From NCBI RefSeq assembly GCF_019343495.1, contig NZ_CP072549.1, forward strand, positions 62,001 to 126,000: a DNA stretch of 64,000 nucleotides, read 5' to 3'. The notes under the pieces were generated by a model. It had not been told where the DNA came from, searched no databases, and worked only from the letters and a program-made list of their open reading frames with translations. Below are positions 62,183-64,000 of the stretch, piece by piece. The translations under genes and the position numbers were made by a program. How positions within the stretch are numbered: position 1 is the first letter of the stretch; the number at the start of each line of letters is the position of its first letter. This DNA comes from Acinetobacter lwoffii (GTDB lineage: Bacteria; Pseudomonadota; Gammaproteobacteria; Pseudomonadales; Moraxellaceae).

Positions 62183-62299
62183 TTTTTATACATACTCAAA
62201 TTTAATACAGGCATAGTAGTCAGCATTTTCGATAAAGGCAAAACTCTATCATTCAAAAGCAGTGATTTTGCTGAGATTATCATCAGGCGCTCGTTCGTG

Positions 62300-63640
62300 T
62301 TAGAGTAACCCGGCTTTATTGCCATGCAGTTCCTGCGCCAGATTATAAGCCTGATGATCCGAGAACTTGGAGACAATATCTAGCACCTGCATAATGTTGT
62401 CATAATGATCAGCGCTAAACTGCGCACCCGAGCGTTTTAAAATAGCCATTAAACGCTGCTCTTTAAAGCTTAAAGTTTTGTGCGGCGTGGTCAGTGGAAT
62501 AAAGGCATCCAGAATCGTTTGCAGACTTTGATGCGCGATAATTTCCAGACCGGCTTTTTGCGGATGTTCGAAGATCTTGTCTCGCGCCAGTTCTTTGGCC
62601 CGGTTAATGCCAATCTCAATGTCGGCACTACAATAACCCAGCAATGAGCCTTGCAATTGGCCCATCAGAATTTCCTGCTGATGTCGGGCAAAGGCTGTGG
62701 TGACTTCATCTACCAGACGTTTCATGACCCGACCACGTAAGGCGGCAATTTTTTGTTGCCAGGTGGTATTAGGCAGATTGATTTCTTCAGGTGTGCCATA
62801 TTCTCCCAGCAAGTTCAGGAAAACTGGCTCGACTTCGGTGTAACTGAGCATATTCAGGCTAATACCATCTTCCAGATCAATCAGGGCATAGCAGATATCA
62901 TCCGCAGCTTCTAGAAGATAGGTCAGCGGATGACGACAATAATGATATTCACCAAGCTGGATTAATCCTAGCTGTTCAGCAATTTCCTGCAAAATCTCTT
63001 TTTCAGACTGGTAACAACCAAATTTAGGACGTCGGCTGGCAGGGGTGTTGCCAGTCGGGTCAATCGCCTCAGAGAGCCACGGATATTTAAGATAGGCACC
63101 GAGCGTGGCATAGGTCAGGCGCATGCCGCCATCATAAGGATGGTAATCGATCTTGGTCAGCAGGCGCAGGCCTTGGGCATTGCCTTCAAACTGGCGTACA
63201 TCGGCTTCCTGTTCAGGACTCAAATCTTTTAAAAAGTCGGTATGAGATGCATCGTCAAACCATTCCCGAATGGCGTATTCACCGGCATGCCCAAAAGGTG
63301 GATTACCGATATCATGTGCCAGACAGGCGGCCTGAATGATGGCACCGACATCAGCCGGAGAAATCCAGGCAGGTAAATTATCTTTGATTTTCTCGGCAGC
63401 CAACATACCGAGTGAACGGCCAATACAGGAAACTTCCAGCGAATGGGTTAAGCGGGTATGAATGCCATCATGCTGGGTCAGTGGATGGACCTGGGTTTTG
63501 CGGTTTAACTGCCGGAAGCTTTGCGAAAAAATAATACGATCATAATCTTTATGAAACGGGCTTCGTGCCAGTTCAGTGCTCTGCTTTTTACTACCAATCC
63601 GAACTGTCGAAAGCAGTTCTAACCAACGCATTTGAGTCAT
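62300..63640 (-). CDS. dgt: dGTPase, HD-domain triphosphohydrolase
   Basis: 446 residues. It cleaves dGTP to deoxyguanosine and triphosphate. SPFHKDYDRIIFSQSFRQLN at the N-terminus, then RKTQVHPLTQHDGIHTRLTH (metal His), LAHDIGNPPFGHAGEYAI (HD motif) and AADDICYALIDLEDGIS are the family signature; length fits type-2 dGTPases. It precedes ruvA by 117 bp on the same strand. Confidence 0.93.
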   Translation of the reverse strand: MTQMRWLELLSTVRIGSKKQSTELARSPFHKDYDRIIFSQSFRQLNRKTQVHPLTQHDGIHTRLTHSLEVSCIGRSLGMLAAEKIKDNLPAWISPADVGAIIQAACLAHDIGNPPFGHAGEYAIREWFDDASHTDFLKDLSPEQEADVRQFEGNAQGLRLLTKIDYHPYDGGMRLTYATLGAYLKYPWLSEAIDPTGNTPASRRPKFGCYQSEKEILQEIAEQLGLIQLGEYHYCRHPLTYLLEAADDICYALIDLEDGISLNMLSYTEVEPVFLNLLGEYGTPEEINLPNTTWQQKIAALRGRVMKRLVDEVTTAFARHQQEILMGQLQGSLLGYCSADIEIGINRAKELARDKIFEHPQKAGLEIIAHQSLQTILDAFIPLTTPHKTLSFKEQRLMAILKRSGAQFSADHYDNIMQVLDIVSKFSDHQAYNLAQELHGNKAGLL

Positions 63641-63791
63641 TTATCATTATTCAGTGATCCACTATTTGCATCATGCCAAAAAACTAGCTCCTGCACTAGG
63701 GCAGTGCGACATGAATTGTCATGCTGCATATGGTTATTTCAGTCAGCTGGAAAAGACTGAGATTAAAAATCGAAATCATCAAATGAACAAT

Positions 63792-63820
63792 AAAAAAGCA
63801 GACTCAATGGTCTGCTTTTT
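63792..63820. terminator. Terminator downstream of the small transporter-associated gene
   Basis: AAAAAAGCAGAC / GTCTGCTTTTT stem with loop TCAATG. On the minus strand it follows the stop at 63836 at once. The 150 bp between it and dgt holds no gene I can support. Confidence 0.85.
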
Positions 63821-63835
63821 GTTTAGGATGAAGAA

Positions 63836-63967
63836 TCAAATTAGCTCTTCGCCATTTTTTTTAGCCTGTTGTGTGTCTTTATAGACATTCAGACAAATCG
63901 TGAACAAGACTAGGCTTGCCACCAAAGGCCAAAAAAGTACATATAGAGTCAATAATTGACTTGTCAT
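63836..63967 (-). CDS. Putative transporter small subunit (43 aa)
   Basis: 43-residue frame: MTSQLLTLYVLFWPLVASLV, then LFTICLNVYKDTQQAKKNGE and ELI. The N-terminal LTLYVLxWP motif and the charged tail match the tiny 'transporter small subunit' proteins found beside solute:Na+ symporters. GGAG lies seven bases before the ATG. On the minus strand the window edge (64000 to 63979) reads LSEKSK and a stop in one frame, which may be the tail of the large transporter subunit. Too short for standard ORF calling. Confidence 0.7.
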   Translation of the reverse strand: MTSQLLTLYVLFWPLVASLVLFTICLNVYKDTQQAKKNGEELI

Positions 63968-64000
63968 CTGAAATCTCCTTATTTACTTTTCTCAGATAGC

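Noticed and set aside
1..64000. tRNA, rRNA, IS elements, prophage genes, CRISPR arrays
   Set aside because: None was seen on reading both strands; a covariance-model scan would be needed to exclude small RNAs.

Overview
The window looks like chromosome of an Acinetobacter species (Gammaproteobacteria, Moraxellaceae). The base composition is moderately AT-rich. The protein sequences and several gene neighbourhoods (lptM-lysA-dapF-xerC, purNM-perM-hda, lolCD-comEC, ybgC-tolQRAB-pal) match what I know of that genus. I see no tRNA, rRNA, IS element, prophage or CRISPR array. Most of the window is core genome with a few small accessory islets.

Layout. 1-2300: iron-uptake accessory operon on the minus strand (DUF3649, PepSY, DUF3325) behind a good Fur box. 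2500-5700: Tim44-like protein, radA and an unknown gene. 5700-8800: two divergent amino-acid transporters (AGCS family and cycA). 8900-12900: lptM, lysA, dapF, a hydrolase and xerC. 13100-15000: an unknown protein, then an Lrp/AsnC regulator divergent from a LysE-type exporter. 15450-17200: etfB-etfA. 18300-21300: gyrA, with a Tyr at the quinolone-resistance hotspot and an extra segment of about 80 residues in the C-terminal domain. 21800-26700: a TolC/HlyD/ABC-permease/ABC-permease operon that lacks an ATPase gene. 27000-31900: serC, a 46-residue membrane protein, an unknown 310-residue protein, a UPF0178 protein, a DMT exporter and a PilZ protein. 31900-39300: lipoprotein release (one LolC/E-type permease plus LolD), comEC, a lipid A acyltransferase, an S49 peptidase and a hydrolase. 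39300-43100: purN/purM, perM, hda. 43200-47450: two tandem CSLREA-domain surface proteins with GlyGly-CTERM-like tails. 47500-48900: ECF sigma factor, putative anti-sigma factor and a DUF3106 protein. 49000-51200: a TrmH-family methyltransferase, fbp and a small protein. 51250-56250: the Tol-Pal operon. 56500-59430: two divergent exported hydrolases (M20 amidohydrolase and acetamidase/formamidase); the second lies behind a consensus-matching sigma-54 promoter. 59570-60340: an AT-rich orphan membrane gene. 60340-63640: ruvB, a cluster of hairpins, ruvA and dgt. 63836-63967: a tiny transporter-associated membrane protein at the right edge.

How the genes fit together. Envelope functions dominate: Tol-Pal, Lol, LptM, a lipid A acyltransferase, the efflux system and the GlyGly-CTERM proteins. 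Lysine and serine biosynthesis, purine synthesis, DNA repair (radA, ruvAB), chromosome resolution (xerC) and replication control (hda, dgt) fill the rest.

The most notable observations are the GyrA Tyr81 substitution, the GyrA insertion, the sigma-54 promoter ahead of an exported amidase, the tandem GlyGly-CTERM proteins, the ATPase-less efflux operon, the triple hairpin between ruvB and ruvA, and the orphan membrane gene. I did not find a clearly new multi-gene system. The tandem surface proteins and the orphan gene are the closest candidates.
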